A stretch of DNA of 64,000 nt from Natronosporangium hydrolyticum (GCF_016925615.1 NZ_CP070499.1:4836001-4900000); one strand, 5' to 3'. Numbered from the stretch's first letter, positions 42,684 through 52,216 are shown. The notes: generated by a model from the sequence alone, not told the origin. Numbers and translations are program-made.

Positions 42684-43893
42684 ACACTTGCTCAGCCCTC
42701 GTGCGCAGGTCGGCCACAGCAGGCTGTACCGGTTCCATGCGACCGATGAGGTTCCTAATCCGCTCGTGTGGCCGTACCGAACCCACGCCTGCGCACAGAT
42801 CCATGGCCTTGGACGCAACCGCACACGCCTGCTCGATCTCGTTAGCCTCCAGGTAGGCGTCGGCGAGGAACGACAGGTACAACCCCTTGTCACGTCCATG
42901 GGTGTCGTCGTAGCAATCCAGGGCGTCCTCCAGTGCTTTGATCGCCCGTAGCGGCCGACGCAGCGCTGCCCAGCAACGCCCGGTCATGATGTCGTGTTCC
43001 AGGCCGTCGACCCAGTACACCCAGTCCGGCTCGGCCGCCTGAGCGGAGACGGTGAGGGCGTCAGCTGCGATGTCAAGGTGCCGCTGGGTCTGCGAGGCGT
43101 CGCCGATGTTGGCGTGCGCCCATGCCCGCCTGCAGTGCAACAACGTCCTCACTTTCGGAGGGCTACCGCGCTCGGCCCACTCACATGCCGCAGTAAGGTC
43201 CTCGATCGGAGGCTCGCCTACCGTGAGCCTCTGATACCCCAGGAACGCGAACGCGTTCCCGGTAAGCGAGGGGTCGCCCGCCTCCTGGGCAGCTTGAAGG
43301 CTCAGCTCGTACATGTGCCGCGCCTGTGGCTGCCAGCCAGCGTCGAAGGCAGCCCATCCCGCGAGCTGGGCTTGCTCGGATAGCAAAGCCAACAGCTGCC
43401 TGCCCGTGGCTTCGGGATAGCTTCCCTCGTGCAGCAGGAGTGCGGTGGCCTCGACTTCCTCAGCGAACAGTTCGTAGGTGTCGGCGCCGCCAAAGTAGTC
43501 GTCAAGACGCCGCAGGCGTGCGGTGTTCATCAGCAGCTGCCGAACTAGGTTTCCGCCCAGCTGGCGACCCGCCTTCAAATGATCCATCAACGGTGCCAGG
43601 GCCACCGCTGATGCTGCGACGCCCAGGAACTCCCGCCGCGGCAACAACGGTGCGGGCTGCCCTTCCTGCCCTAGCTGGGCGAGTCTAGCTAGATCGCCAC
43701 AGGCGTTGAGGGCGTTGTCGATCAGCTGGGCGGTTTCCGCGTCAGGGACGACCCGCCCGGTCTCGATCTGGTAGAGCTTCGACTTGCTGGCCAGTGTGAG
43801 CCGAGCAAGATCACGAAAGGAGATGTTGCGCTGCTTCCGTAGCTCGCGCATATGGCTGCCGAAGCCAGAGTCGACAGTAGAGCGGCGTGGCAT
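42610..43893 (-). CDS. XRE-family regulator with tetratricopeptide-like C-terminal region (left flank of FxLD cluster)
   Basis: 427 residues from ATG 43893 (MPRRST). HTH at about 10-68: MRELRKQRNISFRDLARLTLASKSKLYQIETGRVVPDAETAQLIDNAL. After a short PRREFLGVAASAVAL motif, the remainder is helical repeats (e.g. QARHMYELSLQAAQEAGDPSLTGNAFAFLGYQ, RRPLRAIKALEDALDCYDD), as in peptide-sensing TPR regulators. A close paralogue lies at 53711-54871; both share the RLTLASKSKL-x-x-IETG core. It faces away from the methyltransferase gene, so it is a likely cluster regulator. Confidence 0.88.
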   Translation of the reverse strand: MPRRSTVDSGFGSHMRELRKQRNISFRDLARLTLASKSKLYQIETGRVVPDAETAQLIDNALNACGDLARLAQLGQEGQPAPLLPRREFLGVAASAVALAPLMDHLKAGRQLGGNLVRQLLMNTARLRRLDDYFGGADTYELFAEEVEATALLLHEGSYPEATGRQLLALLSEQAQLAGWAAFDAGWQPQARHMYELSLQAAQEAGDPSLTGNAFAFLGYQRLTVGEPPIEDLTAACEWAERGSPPKVRTLLHCRRAWAHANIGDASQTQRHLDIAADALTVSAQAAEPDWVYWVDGLEHDIMTGRCWAALRRPLRAIKALEDALDCYDDTHGRDKGLYLSFLADAYLEANEIEQACAVASKAMDLCAGVGSVRPHERIRNLIGRMEPVQPAVADLRTRAEQVFNLRQLSAPPTGRTAVTLQPGTRR

Positions 43894-43900
43894 CGTAACC

Positions 43901-43918
43901 CCCAGGTGGAGGACTGGG
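43901..43918. promoter_or_regulatory. CCCAG-N8-CTGGG element before the left regulator
   Basis: CCCAGGTGGAGGACTGGG, 7 bases upstream of the regulator's ATG. It differs in one base from the element at 54883-54900 before the paralogous regulator. The hyphenated dyad suits a dimeric HTH operator, probably for autoregulation. Confidence 0.6.
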
Positions 43919-44146
43919 AAGGCTGCCGGCCTCCACACCGGCGGCCGAAACAGATCCTACCGGCCACCCGTCCACAACCGCCAGCGGTTCAACGGCGTCC
44001 ACCCAGCGATGGACAGCCGTCGCGATGGTGGACAACGGGTGGACAGCTCGTCCGTTGACCCCAGTCATCCAACGTCCATAGGCTCTACTGCACACGGAAG
44101 CCGACTCGCTCCCGTGTGGGACAGCCAAGCGGGTTAGGGGTGTTGT

Positions 44147-45373
44147 GTGACCGACGACAAGACAGCAAGATCGCGAGACACTCTCACGGACCGCCTTAAG
44201 GCCGATGACATGATCCGCTCGGAGGCGGTCGAAGCGGCGTTTCGACGGGTTCCACGGCACCTGTTCGTCCCCGCTGGCACATCGATCGAGGAGGCCTACA
44301 GCGCCGATGCTGCCCCACCAACCAAAAAGGATGTCGAAGGCCAGATCATCTCGTCGGTGAGTGCACCGTTCTTGCAGGCGCAGATGCTGGAGCAGGCGCA
44401 GCTGCATCCCGGCGCGAGCGTGCTGGAGATCGGCTCCGGAGGCTACAACGCCGCGCTGATCGCTGAGGTTGTCGGCCCGGCTGGTCGAGTGGTCAGCGTC
44501 GACATCGACCCGGACGTCACCGCCTGGGCGCGCGAAGCCCTCGATGCCAGCGGCTACGGCAACCGCGTCGAGACGGTGTGCGCTGATGCTGAGCACGGTC
44601 TAGCCGGATCGTCGGTTTTTGATGCGATCATTGTCACCGTGGGGGCGTGGGACATCCCCCCGGCCTGGCTGACGCAACTGGATCATGACGGGACGCTTTC
44701 GGTGCCGCTGCGAATGAACGGGGTCACCCGCTCGATAGCCTTCGCCAGGCAGGCCGATCATCTGGCGAGCACCTCGGCGGAGGTTTGCGGGTTCGTGCCT
44801 ATGCAGGGTCTGGGCGAACGGCGCGAGCGGGTGCTGCAGCTTCCCGACGGACACGGGCGGTACGTGAGGCTGCGCTTCGACACCGGCGCGCCGGAGGATC
44901 CCAATTTGCTGGACGGTGTACTCGCCGACATGAAGGTCCGGGTGTGGTCCGGGGTGGAGTTTCCGAACGGCGTCTCGTTCGCTGACCTGCACCTGTGGAA
45001 TGCGTGTTTCCTTCCCGGTTTCTGCAAGGTGGCTGCTGATGAGGGCACAGAACTGGCCCAGGACCGCAAGAGCTGGTTTCCGTTCGGGTGCGTTTTCATC
45101 GACTCGTTCGCTTACCTCGCGGTGCGCCCGGCCATGGACGGAGCCGGGATTGAGTTCGGGGCCGGCGCCTACGGCCCCAACGGCGAGCAGGCCGCTGCGG
45201 CGATGGTGGAGCAGATTCAGGCGTGGGACCGGCGGGCACGCCGCGGTCCAGTGCCCACGTTCGGGTTCTGGCCCGACGGCAGCGACCGGAGCCACATCCC
45301 GGATCACGTGGCACTGCTGGAGAAGCACCATGGCCTGGTCACAGTCTCGTGGCCGCGGGCTAGCCGGCCGTAG
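44147..45373 (+). CDS. FxLD-system methyltransferase 1 (protein L-isoaspartate O-methyltransferase-like)
   Basis: 408 residues. The first about 220 residues are PIMT-like: RRVPRHLFVPAG, then SAPFLQAQMLEQAQLHPGASVLEIGSGGYNAALIAEVVGPAGRVVSVDIDPDVTAWAREAL (SAM motif I with the shortened GSGGY loop), VETVCADAEHG and FDAIIVTVGAWDIPPAWLTQL. The C-terminal about 180 residues are the extra domain of the FxLD-associated enzymes. Related lanthipeptide methyltransferases methylate an Asp to make an aspartimide/isoAsp. GTG start, and the gene is 54 bases before the precursor gene. Confidence 0.9.
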   Translation: MTDDKTARSRDTLTDRLKADDMIRSEAVEAAFRRVPRHLFVPAGTSIEEAYSADAAPPTKKDVEGQIISSVSAPFLQAQMLEQAQLHPGASVLEIGSGGYNAALIAEVVGPAGRVVSVDIDPDVTAWAREALDASGYGNRVETVCADAEHGLAGSSVFDAIIVTVGAWDIPPAWLTQLDHDGTLSVPLRMNGVTRSIAFARQADHLASTSAEVCGFVPMQGLGERRERVLQLPDGHGRYVRLRFDTGAPEDPNLLDGVLADMKVRVWSGVEFPNGVSFADLHLWNACFLPGFCKVAADEGTELAQDRKSWFPFGCVFIDSFAYLAVRPAMDGAGIEFGAGAYGPNGEQAAAAMVEQIQAWDRRARRGPVPTFGFWPDGSDRSHIPDHVALLEKHHGLVTVSWPRASRP

Positions 45374-45427
45374 GCCGAAACGTCCAGAAGAAGAAACAAC
45401 CCCTACCTTCTGTAAGGAGTCGTATTC

Positions 45428-45616
45428 ATGCCACCAGTGTTGATGCTTGACGAGGCCGACACCTCCACGCCGATCCCGGATGAAGAGTTCGAGCTAGACC
45501 TGCGGGTGGTACAAACAACCGCCGCGGTGACCTCGATGAGGTGCGACACCAGCGACAACTGCGGCGCCACCTGCGGCACCAGTGCGTGCAACAGCGGCTC
45601 GCTCGACCCCTCCTAG
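45428..45616 (+). CDS. FxLD-class lanthipeptide precursor
   Basis: 62 residues. The leader contains the class motif FELD (F21-D24) in DEEFELDLRVVQ. The probable core after it (about 30-62) is rich in Thr/Ser and has Cys39, Cys45, Cys49 and Cys54 (MRCDTSDNCGATCGTSACNSG), giving up to four lanthionine-type rings, plus Asp40, Asp43 and Asp60 as candidates for methylation. Strong ribosome site (AAGGAG) before the ATG. Located between the methyltransferase and LanB genes. The leader cleavage point is not certain. Confidence 0.9.
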   Translation: MPPVLMLDEADTSTPIPDEEFELDLRVVQTTAAVTSMRCDTSDNCGATCGTSACNSGSLDPS

Positions 45617-45629
45617 ATCCGGTGTCCGG

Positions 45630-45660
45630 CCGGGGGTCCGCGCGATCGGCGGACCCCCGG
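45630..45660 (+). terminator. Intercistronic hairpin after the precursor gene (attenuator)
   Basis: CCGGGGGTCCGC (45630-45641) pairs perfectly with 45649-45660 around a 7-base loop, 14 bases after the precursor stop. Downstream bases are not T-rich, so partial termination or mRNA stabilisation is likely, giving more precursor than enzyme. Confidence 0.75.
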
Positions 45661-45697
45661 CGTCCCTCTTGCCGCCACCCCGTTGAGGAGGGTGACC

Positions 45698-48600
45698 GTG
45701 GCGACCACCCCCGTGCGCTACCAGCACCAAAACGTGATGATTGTGCGCGCCAGCACCGACCCGGGTGACCTGGACCGGCTGGGCATTGACCTTGACGATC
45801 CGGCCGCGGTGGCCACCGAGGGCCGGGTATGGCTGACGAAGCTGTGGTCCCGCACCGACGTTCGCGAGGCGCTTTCGCTGGCCAGCCCCACCCTCGCGGC
45901 ACGCGTAGAGCAACTGCTCGACCGCGACCCCGCCGTGACCGCCTCAGCGGACCTACGCCGAGCGGTGCTGTCGGCGGCGGGCTACTTGATGCGCTGGCAG
46001 CGGCGAGCGACACCGTTCGGGTTGTTCGCCGGAGTCACTGCCGCTGCGGTCGGGCCCGCCGCAGCGAGCGTCGGCCAGGACCATCGGGCGGTGGTGCGCG
46101 TCGACGCGGACTGGCTCACCGCTTTGGTCGACCAACTAGAGCAGCACCCGCCGCTGCTGCAGCGGCTAACGGTGGTGGCCGACACCGCGGGAATGGTCCG
46201 CGACGGCCGGTTCGTCGTCGCCGGACGCGCTGATGCCAGCGCGGGGACGCCGGGCCCGCTGCGGGAAGTGTCCGTGCGCTACACCCGGCCAGTCCAGGCG
46301 GTACTGGCCGCCGCTGCCGCGCCGGTGCGTGTGGAGTCCCTGGTGCCGCGGGTCGCAGCCGCGTTCCCGACCACACCGCCGGCCAAGGTCGCGGCGTTGG
46401 TGGATGCCCTGATCGCCCAGCGCATTCTGCTCACAAGCCTGCGGGCCCCCATGACGGCCGTTGATGGGCTCGCGCACCTGGTCGAGGTGCTGCGGGCCGT
46501 CGACGCCGCCGAACTGGCCGACATCGCCCCGATGCTGTCCCAGCTAGAGAAGATCCGCGAACAGCTTGCCGACCACAACACCTGCCCGGACCAAAGGCAG
46601 GCTGCCGCCTTTCGGGCCTCGGCCGCCGCGCACATGGACAGCCTCGCCACCACCGCCGGGCATGTCCTGGCCGCCGACGTGCGCCTTGGCAGCCACATCA
46701 CCCTGCCAGAAAACGTGGTGGAGGAGGCGCAACAGGCCGCCTCGGTGCTGCTTCGGTTGACCACGAAACCGTTCGGAACCCAAGCGTGGCTGGACTACCA
46801 CGCCCGATTCCGCGTCCGCTACGGCCCGGGAGCCCTCGTTCCGGTACGGGATCTGGTGGCCGGCTCAGGGCTCGGCTACCCAGCCGGCTATCTGGGTGGG
46901 CCACGGACCCGGCCGACGTGGCGTGCGCTGACCGAACGCGACGCGGCGCTGCTGGCGATGATCCAGCAGGCCGCCGCCGACCAGGCCGACGAGATTGATC
47001 TCAGCGACGCCGACGTGGACACGCTGACCGTCGGGGAGCACACCGACCTGGTTGCGCCCCAGCGTGTGGAGCTCGGCGTGGTGCTGGACGCGGCATCGAC
47101 CGGTGAGATCGATCGTGGCCGGTTCCGGCTGTGGGTTACGGCTGTGCCGCGCGCCTACACCAGCATGGCCGGACGGTTCACATACCTGCTCGATCCAACC
47201 GACCGGCGGCGGCTTGCCGCCACTTACGCGGCACCAGGAGGGGATGATGTGGTGGCGGTGCAGCTGTCATACCCACCGCGGCGACCCCACAACGAAAACG
47301 TCGTGCGGATTCCCCGACTGCTGCCCGATGTCGTCTGCCTGTCCGAACATCACGACGGTGACACGATCCGCCTGGACGACCTCGCCGTGACCGCCGACGC
47401 CGAGCAGATGTACTTGATTCAGAGCTCCACCGGGCGACGGGTGGTACCGCGGATCCCGCACGCACTGGACACCTCGGTGCAGAGCCCGCCGCTGGCCAGG
47501 TTCCTGGCCGAGGTCGCCGACGCACGCAGCGCCGTGTTCGGCCCATTCGACTTCGGTGCAGCCCGCACCCTGCCGCACACCCCGCGAATCCGCTACCGGC
47601 GTACCGTGCTGGCCGCCGCCCGCTGGATCCTCACCGCCGCCGACGTGGCAACCGATGCCGGTTGGCAGGCCGGGCTGGAGTCGTGGCGGCGACGGTGGCG
47701 CGTGCCGGCGCGGGTGGTGTTGCGCGACGGGGAGCTGCGGCTACCCCTTGAACTCGACCAGCGCCTAGACCGCACACTGCTACGCGGGCGGCTGGAGAAG
47801 TCCGGGCGGCTGGAGCTGCAGGAAGACGTTCCCTCGCAGGCACCTGGCTGGATTGGCCGGCCTGCCGAACTGCTGATCCCGATGACCACCGCCGCCCCGC
47901 AACCCCGGCCGGTACCGACAACCGCGCCGCCAGGGCCGGTGCATCGACCGGGCAGCTCCCGCCTGCTGCACGCCAGGCTCACCGGCGACCCGGCACACTT
48001 CGACGACCTGTTGGTCTGCCACCTGCCCGCACTCGTTGACGAGCTATCCAGACTCGGATTGCGTCGCTGGTGGGCGCACCGGCACCGCGACCACCCCGAC
48101 GGCGACCAACACCTCGCCATCGTTGTCGACCTCACTACACCGGACCGGTACGCCCCGACGGCCGCTAAAGTGGCTACCTTCGCCGCCGGCCTCCACCAGC
48201 GGGGCCTGCCCGCCGACATCGCGCTCGTGCCGTATGCGCAGCAGCCGGGCCGCTACGGCGAAGGGCCCGCCCTAGCCGCCGCTGAACTGGTGTTCGCCGC
48301 GGACACGCAGGCAGCCATAGCCCAGATCGCTACGGCGCGAGCCTGCGGCGTTCCGGCCCAGGCGCTCGCCGCGGCGTCGATGGCGCAGCTCGCCGCCGCG
48401 TTCGCGCCGGACCCGGCCACCGGCTACCGGGCACTGTTGGCATGCCTGCCGCAGCAGACCGGGCCGCTGGACCGGTCCACAGCTGCTCTCGCCCGACACC
48501 TTTCCGACCCCGCTGGCGGATTCAGCAGGCTCCGCGGTCTACCAGGCGGGCAGCGGATAGTCGAAGCCTGGCACGAACGAGACGCGGCCCTCGCCGCCTA

Positions 48601-48766
48601 CCACCACAACCTGACCGGTCAGCGCGATCCATCCACCGTGCTGCGCAGCCTGCTGCACGGACACCACCGCCGAGCCCTCGACCTCGCCCCGGAGACCGAG
48701 AAGACGACCGGCCGGCTCGCCCGCGCGGCCGCCCTGCGCCGCCTAGCCCCCTCCGCAGCACAATGA
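45698..48766 (+). CDS. lanB: Class I lanthipeptide dehydratase LanB (full length)
   Basis: 1022 residues from GTG 45698, six bases after GAGGAGG. It uses glutamyl-tRNA to glutamylate Ser/Thr and then eliminates to Dha/Dhb. The N-terminal two thirds are the lantibiotic dehydratase domain (RRATPFGLFAGVTAAAVG near 105 is diagnostic; ENVVRIPRLLPDVVCL). The last about 270 residues (SSRLLHARLTGDPAHFDDLLVCHLPALVDELSRLGLRRWWAHRHRD) are the SpaB_C/thiopeptide-type elimination domain. Its stop overlaps the LanC start by ATGA. Confidence 0.93.
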   Translation: MATTPVRYQHQNVMIVRASTDPGDLDRLGIDLDDPAAVATEGRVWLTKLWSRTDVREALSLASPTLAARVEQLLDRDPAVTASADLRRAVLSAAGYLMRWQRRATPFGLFAGVTAAAVGPAAASVGQDHRAVVRVDADWLTALVDQLEQHPPLLQRLTVVADTAGMVRDGRFVVAGRADASAGTPGPLREVSVRYTRPVQAVLAAAAAPVRVESLVPRVAAAFPTTPPAKVAALVDALIAQRILLTSLRAPMTAVDGLAHLVEVLRAVDAAELADIAPMLSQLEKIREQLADHNTCPDQRQAAAFRASAAAHMDSLATTAGHVLAADVRLGSHITLPENVVEEAQQAASVLLRLTTKPFGTQAWLDYHARFRVRYGPGALVPVRDLVAGSGLGYPAGYLGGPRTRPTWRALTERDAALLAMIQQAAADQADEIDLSDADVDTLTVGEHTDLVAPQRVELGVVLDAASTGEIDRGRFRLWVTAVPRAYTSMAGRFTYLLDPTDRRRLAATYAAPGGDDVVAVQLSYPPRRPHNENVVRIPRLLPDVVCLSEHHDGDTIRLDDLAVTADAEQMYLIQSSTGRRVVPRIPHALDTSVQSPPLARFLAEVADARSAVFGPFDFGAARTLPHTPRIRYRRTVLAAARWILTAADVATDAGWQAGLESWRRRWRVPARVVLRDGELRLPLELDQRLDRTLLRGRLEKSGRLELQEDVPSQAPGWIGRPAELLIPMTTAAPQPRPVPTTAPPGPVHRPGSSRLLHARLTGDPAHFDDLLVCHLPALVDELSRLGLRRWWAHRHRDHPDGDQHLAIVVDLTTPDRYAPTAAKVATFAAGLHQRGLPADIALVPYAQQPGRYGEGPALAAAELVFAADTQAAIAQIATARACGVPAQALAAASMAQLAAAFAPDPATGYRALLACLPQQTGPLDRSTAALARHLSDPAGGFSRLRGLPGGQRIVEAWHERDAALAAYHHNLTGQRDPSTVLRSLLHGHHRRALDLAPETEKTTGRLARAAALRRLAPSAAQ

Positions 48767-49923
48767 CCACACCACCACAGTCCCTCACCGCCGCCGAAGC
48801 ATCCGCACAGTCTTTGGCCTCCGGTGCAGCAGGACCCGCGTTGTTGCACATCGAACTGGCCATGACCGGCACCGGAGGCTGGGCCACAGCCCACGAGCAC
48901 ATCCGCCAGGTCACCGCAGGCCCCGTCGACGCCGCCGCCCACACCGGACTGTTCTACGGCGCCCCGACAGTCGCCTTCCTCCTGCACACCGCCGGCGCGG
49001 ACGGGAAACCACGCTACCGGCAAGCAGCCGCGACACTCGACCGGCACATCCTCCACCTGACCCGGCAGCGGGTAGCCGACGCCAACGAGCGGATAGACCA
49101 CGGCGAAAACACTCGGTTCAGCGAGTACGACCTGCTCTACGGCCTAACCGGAATCGGGGCGCTCCTGCTGCGACACCTACCCGGCAGCGACACCCTCGCC
49201 GACCTGCTGCACTACCTCGTCCGGCTGACCGGACCGCACCCCGCCGACGAGCGTCTCCCGGGCTGGTGGGTGGCCCACGACCCGGACCCGCTGTTGCCGA
49301 CCCCCGGCGGGCACGCCAACCTCGGCATGGCCCACGGCGCGGCCGGCCTGCTCGCCCTGCTGGCCCTCGCCACCCGCAGCGGTGTCCTGGTCGACGGCCA
49401 ACGCGAGGCGATCGACCGGCTCCTTGCCTGGTTCGACACCTGGCGCCAAGACGGACCCGAAGGACCCTGGTGGCCACAATGGCTCACCCGGGACGAGTTG
49501 CGCACCGGCCGCGCAGCCCAACCCGGCCCCGGCCGCCCCAGCTGGTGCTACGGCACCCCCGGCATCGCCCGCGCACTTCAACTCGCCGCGATCGCCACCG
49601 GCGACCAGCTACGCCAGCGAGCAGCCGAGGACGCCCTCGCCGGCTCTATAAGCGCACCGCGTCTCCAACTGATCACCGAGCCAGGGTTATGCCACGGCGC
49701 GGCCGGTCTCTACCAGACCATCAGCCGCGCCGCCCACGACGCCGCCAACCCGACCCTCCGCCGACAGCTGCCCGCACTGGCCGACCGGCTGGCGCAGCAC
49801 AGCAGCAGCGCCCACGGCGACGGGCTTCTCACCGGTTCAGCCGGTCTCACCCTGGCTCTGGAGACCGCACGAAATAGACAACCGCCACGATCAGGATGGG
49901 ACGCATGCCTACTGATCAGCTGA
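48763..49923 (+). CDS. lanC: Lanthionine synthetase cyclase LanC
   Basis: 386 residues from ATG 48763. It catalyses addition of Cys thiols to dehydro-residues. The alpha/alpha barrel repeats show GAAG/HGAAGLLALLALA and GLTGIGALLLRH. Zinc ligands: Cys in SWCYGTPGIARAL (about 265) and Cys-His in GLCHGAAGLYQTI (about 310). Size and motifs are typical. Coupled to LanB upstream, overlapping the next gene by 28 bases. Confidence 0.93.
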   Translation: MTTPPQSLTAAEASAQSLASGAAGPALLHIELAMTGTGGWATAHEHIRQVTAGPVDAAAHTGLFYGAPTVAFLLHTAGADGKPRYRQAAATLDRHILHLTRQRVADANERIDHGENTRFSEYDLLYGLTGIGALLLRHLPGSDTLADLLHYLVRLTGPHPADERLPGWWVAHDPDPLLPTPGGHANLGMAHGAAGLLALLALATRSGVLVDGQREAIDRLLAWFDTWRQDGPEGPWWPQWLTRDELRTGRAAQPGPGRPSWCYGTPGIARALQLAAIATGDQLRQRAAEDALAGSISAPRLQLITEPGLCHGAAGLYQTISRAAHDAANPTLRRQLPALADRLAQHSSSAHGDGLLTGSAGLTLALETARNRQPPRSGWDACLLIS

Positions 49924-50879
49924 TACCCGCCCTGCCCGACGACCTCGCCCGCGGCGTGCTCGCAGTACTCGCCGGTTCTGATCCGTCCACCACCGCCGCA
50001 GACCTTGGCATCACCTCGGACGACCTGACCGACGCCGTACAGCTGTATCAAGCCGCCGGACTGGCGGCACTGGAGCAACGAGCCGAGCACGAATGGTACG
50101 ACCTGCGGCTACGGTTCCCCGACTGGCATACCGCTGAAGCAGCGGCGGCCAACCGACTCGCCCCCGCCCTGGACCAACTCCTGCAGGAGGGGGAGACAGC
50201 CGGCTGGTGGTTCCTACGTAAGCACCCCTTCTGGCGGCTGCGCCTCCACCACGCCGACACCACGGCCGTGGCGCGCCTACTCGAACAGCTGACCAGACAA
50301 GGCATCCTCACCGGCTGGCACCAGACCATCTATGAACCAGAAACGGCCGCCTTCGGTGGCCCAGCGGCTATCGACGCCGTTCACGCATTGTCTTGCGCCG
50401 ACAGCCGCGGCCTGCTCAACTACGTCCGACAACCATCGCCCGCCTTAGGGCGCCGAGAAATGTCGATGCTGCTGTTCACCGCGTTCCAGCACGCGGCAGG
50501 ACTCGACTGGTTCGAACAAGGCGACGTGTTCGACCGAGTCGCGCGGCTGCGCCCCACGCCCACCGGCTCGGATGACCAGCGTGTCGAAACGCTCTCCGCC
50601 GACCTCTCCAGCATCCTGACCGCGAACGCCAACGCCCACACCCCGCTGTTCGCGCCCGGCGGCCCGGCAGCTTTCGCGAGCCGCTGGCGGACCGCGTTCA
50701 TCCAGACTGGCCACATGCTCGGCGAGGCGGCGGCACGAGGTCGACTCGACCGCGGACTCCGCGCGGTTATCGCACAAATAGCCATCTTCCACTGGAATCG
50801 ACTCGGCCTACCCGCCCGAACGCAAGGGATCCTCGCCCACAGCGCAGCAACCGCGCTATTGGGCACCCGGCTTGGCTGA
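49896..50879 (+). CDS. Stand-alone thiopeptide-type bacteriocin biosynthesis (SpaB_C-like) protein
   Basis: 327 residues. The SpaB_C/TIGR03891-like fold is indicated by EWYDLRLRFPDWHTAEAAAANRLAPALDQLLQEGETAGWWFLRKHPFWRLRLHH and GWHQTIYEPETAAFGGPAAIDAVHALSCADSRGLLNYV. Such proteins act as elimination subunits or, in other systems, as C-terminal modifying enzymes. LanB already has its own copy, so a distinct or auxiliary role is likely. ATG 49896 or 49905; overlaps LanC. Confidence 0.85.
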   Translation: MGRMPTDQLIPALPDDLARGVLAVLAGSDPSTTAADLGITSDDLTDAVQLYQAAGLAALEQRAEHEWYDLRLRFPDWHTAEAAAANRLAPALDQLLQEGETAGWWFLRKHPFWRLRLHHADTTAVARLLEQLTRQGILTGWHQTIYEPETAAFGGPAAIDAVHALSCADSRGLLNYVRQPSPALGRREMSMLLFTAFQHAAGLDWFEQGDVFDRVARLRPTPTGSDDQRVETLSADLSSILTANANAHTPLFAPGGPAAFASRWRTAFIQTGHMLGEAAARGRLDRGLRAVIAQIAIFHWNRLGLPARTQGILAHSAATALLGTRLG

Positions 50880-50989
50880 TTCTCCGCCCAGCAGCGCCCC
50901 TCCCGGCCGCCTCCACACGACAATCCAAACAACAGCCACTGGTCTCACACGCCGAGGCTCGCCAGTCGCAAAGTCGAAAGGAAAAGACG

Positions 50990-52216
50990 ATTACCACCGT
51001 AAGACAACCACCAACCAGCCCGACCGGCGACGCCGAGCTGCGCCGGGCCCTCGTCGAACGAATCAGCGCCCGTCGTCAGCTATCAGACGCCGTTGCTGCT
51101 GCGATGTACAAGGTCCCGCGGCACGTCTTTGTGCCCACCGCCTCTCTTGAGGAGGCGTACGCAAACGACACCGTGGTCACTCGGCGCGACGACACCGGCA
51201 TCGCTACAAGCTCGGCCTCGGCCCCCTGGCTAGTGGGACAAATGCTTGACCAACTCCAGCTCCAGCCAGGTATGCGAGTTTTGGAGATCGGGGCCGGAAC
51301 CGGCTACAACGCGGCGTTGATCGCCGAGCTGGTCGGCCCGACCGGTCACGTGACCGCCGTGGAGATCACCCCGGACGTGGCGGCCGACGCCCGCAAAGCG
51401 CTGGCGACCATCGGCGCGACCAACGTCGAGATCGTCTGTGGCGACGGCGAGTACGGCCACCCGCAGGCCGCGGCGCATGACCGAATCATCTCCACCGCCG
51501 GAGTATGGGAGATCCCAGATGCGTGGGCGGAGCAGCTGTCCCCGGAAGGGGTTCTGGTCGCTCCGCTGCGGATGCGGGGTCTGACCCGATCAGTGGCCAT
51601 GACACGCGAGGCCGGCGTGTGGCGCAGCCACAGCACTGTCACCTGCGGATTTATGCCGATCCGCGGCAAAGGCGAAATGCCCGAGCGCAACATCCGCCCG
51701 GCGGAGGATCTGTTCGTCCGCTTCGATGACGGGCAGGACGCGGATGCGCTGGCTCTCGCGCAGGCGGCCGCCAGCCCTGGCCGGGTGGACTGGTCAGGAG
51801 TGCTCATCGACAGGTCGCTGGAACTGCTGGATTTCTACCTGGCCGAGTTGGATGGGTTCTGCCGCGTGCTGGCTTCGCCCTCGATCACCGAACGGGGCCT
51901 GGCCGAACCCGTCAACGACTGGGGAAGCATGGGCGCGGCCACAGACGAGGCGCTCGGCTACCTGACCAAACGCACCTGCCTTGACAACCCCTACCTGTAT
52001 GAGCTTGGCGTGTGCGCCTACGGGCCGCGCGCAGCGGCGATGCTCGCCGACCTGACCGAACGGGTTCACCGCTGGGACCGCGACCGCGAGTCGATCACCG
52101 GGGTCCGCATCGAGATCCACCCACCCGGGCAGGGCGAGATGGCCGACGCGCTAATGATCGCGGATAAGCGACGCTCGCGGGTGGTCGTCCGGCCGGTCCG
52201 GCAGGAATCCAAGTAG
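50990..52216 (+). CDS. FxLD-system methyltransferase 2 (PIMT-like), probable non-canonical start
   Basis: PIMT core: VFVPTASLEEAYANDTVVT, SAPWLVGQMLDQLQLQPGMRVLEIGAGTGYNAALIAELVGPTGHVTAVEITPDVAADARKAL (canonical motif I, one residue longer than in enzyme 1), VEIVCGDGEYGHP, and a C-terminal extension like enzyme 1. No in-frame ATG, GTG or TTG occurs between the upstream stop and 51104. A start at 51104 would cut off the helix before VPRHVFVP. ATT at 50990 follows AAAGGAAAAGACG and gives 408 residues, exactly the length of enzyme 1, so I use it; the fallback start is ATG 51104. Confidence 0.75.
   Translation: MTTVRQPPTSPTGDAELRRALVERISARRQLSDAVAAAMYKVPRHVFVPTASLEEAYANDTVVTRRDDTGIATSSASAPWLVGQMLDQLQLQPGMRVLEIGAGTGYNAALIAELVGPTGHVTAVEITPDVAADARKALATIGATNVEIVCGDGEYGHPQAAAHDRIISTAGVWEIPDAWAEQLSPEGVLVAPLRMRGLTRSVAMTREAGVWRSHSTVTCGFMPIRGKGEMPERNIRPAEDLFVRFDDGQDADALALAQAAASPGRVDWSGVLIDRSLELLDFYLAELDGFCRVLASPSITERGLAEPVNDWGSMGAATDEALGYLTKRTCLDNPYLYELGVCAYGPRAAAMLADLTERVHRWDRDRESITGVRIEIHPPGQGEMADALMIADKRRSRVVVRPVRQESK

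Noticed and set aside
51001-51103. Start of the second methyltransferase at ATG 51104 as the only start
   Set aside because: It would remove the conserved helix before VPRHVFVP; kept as fallback because no ordinary codon is present upstream.
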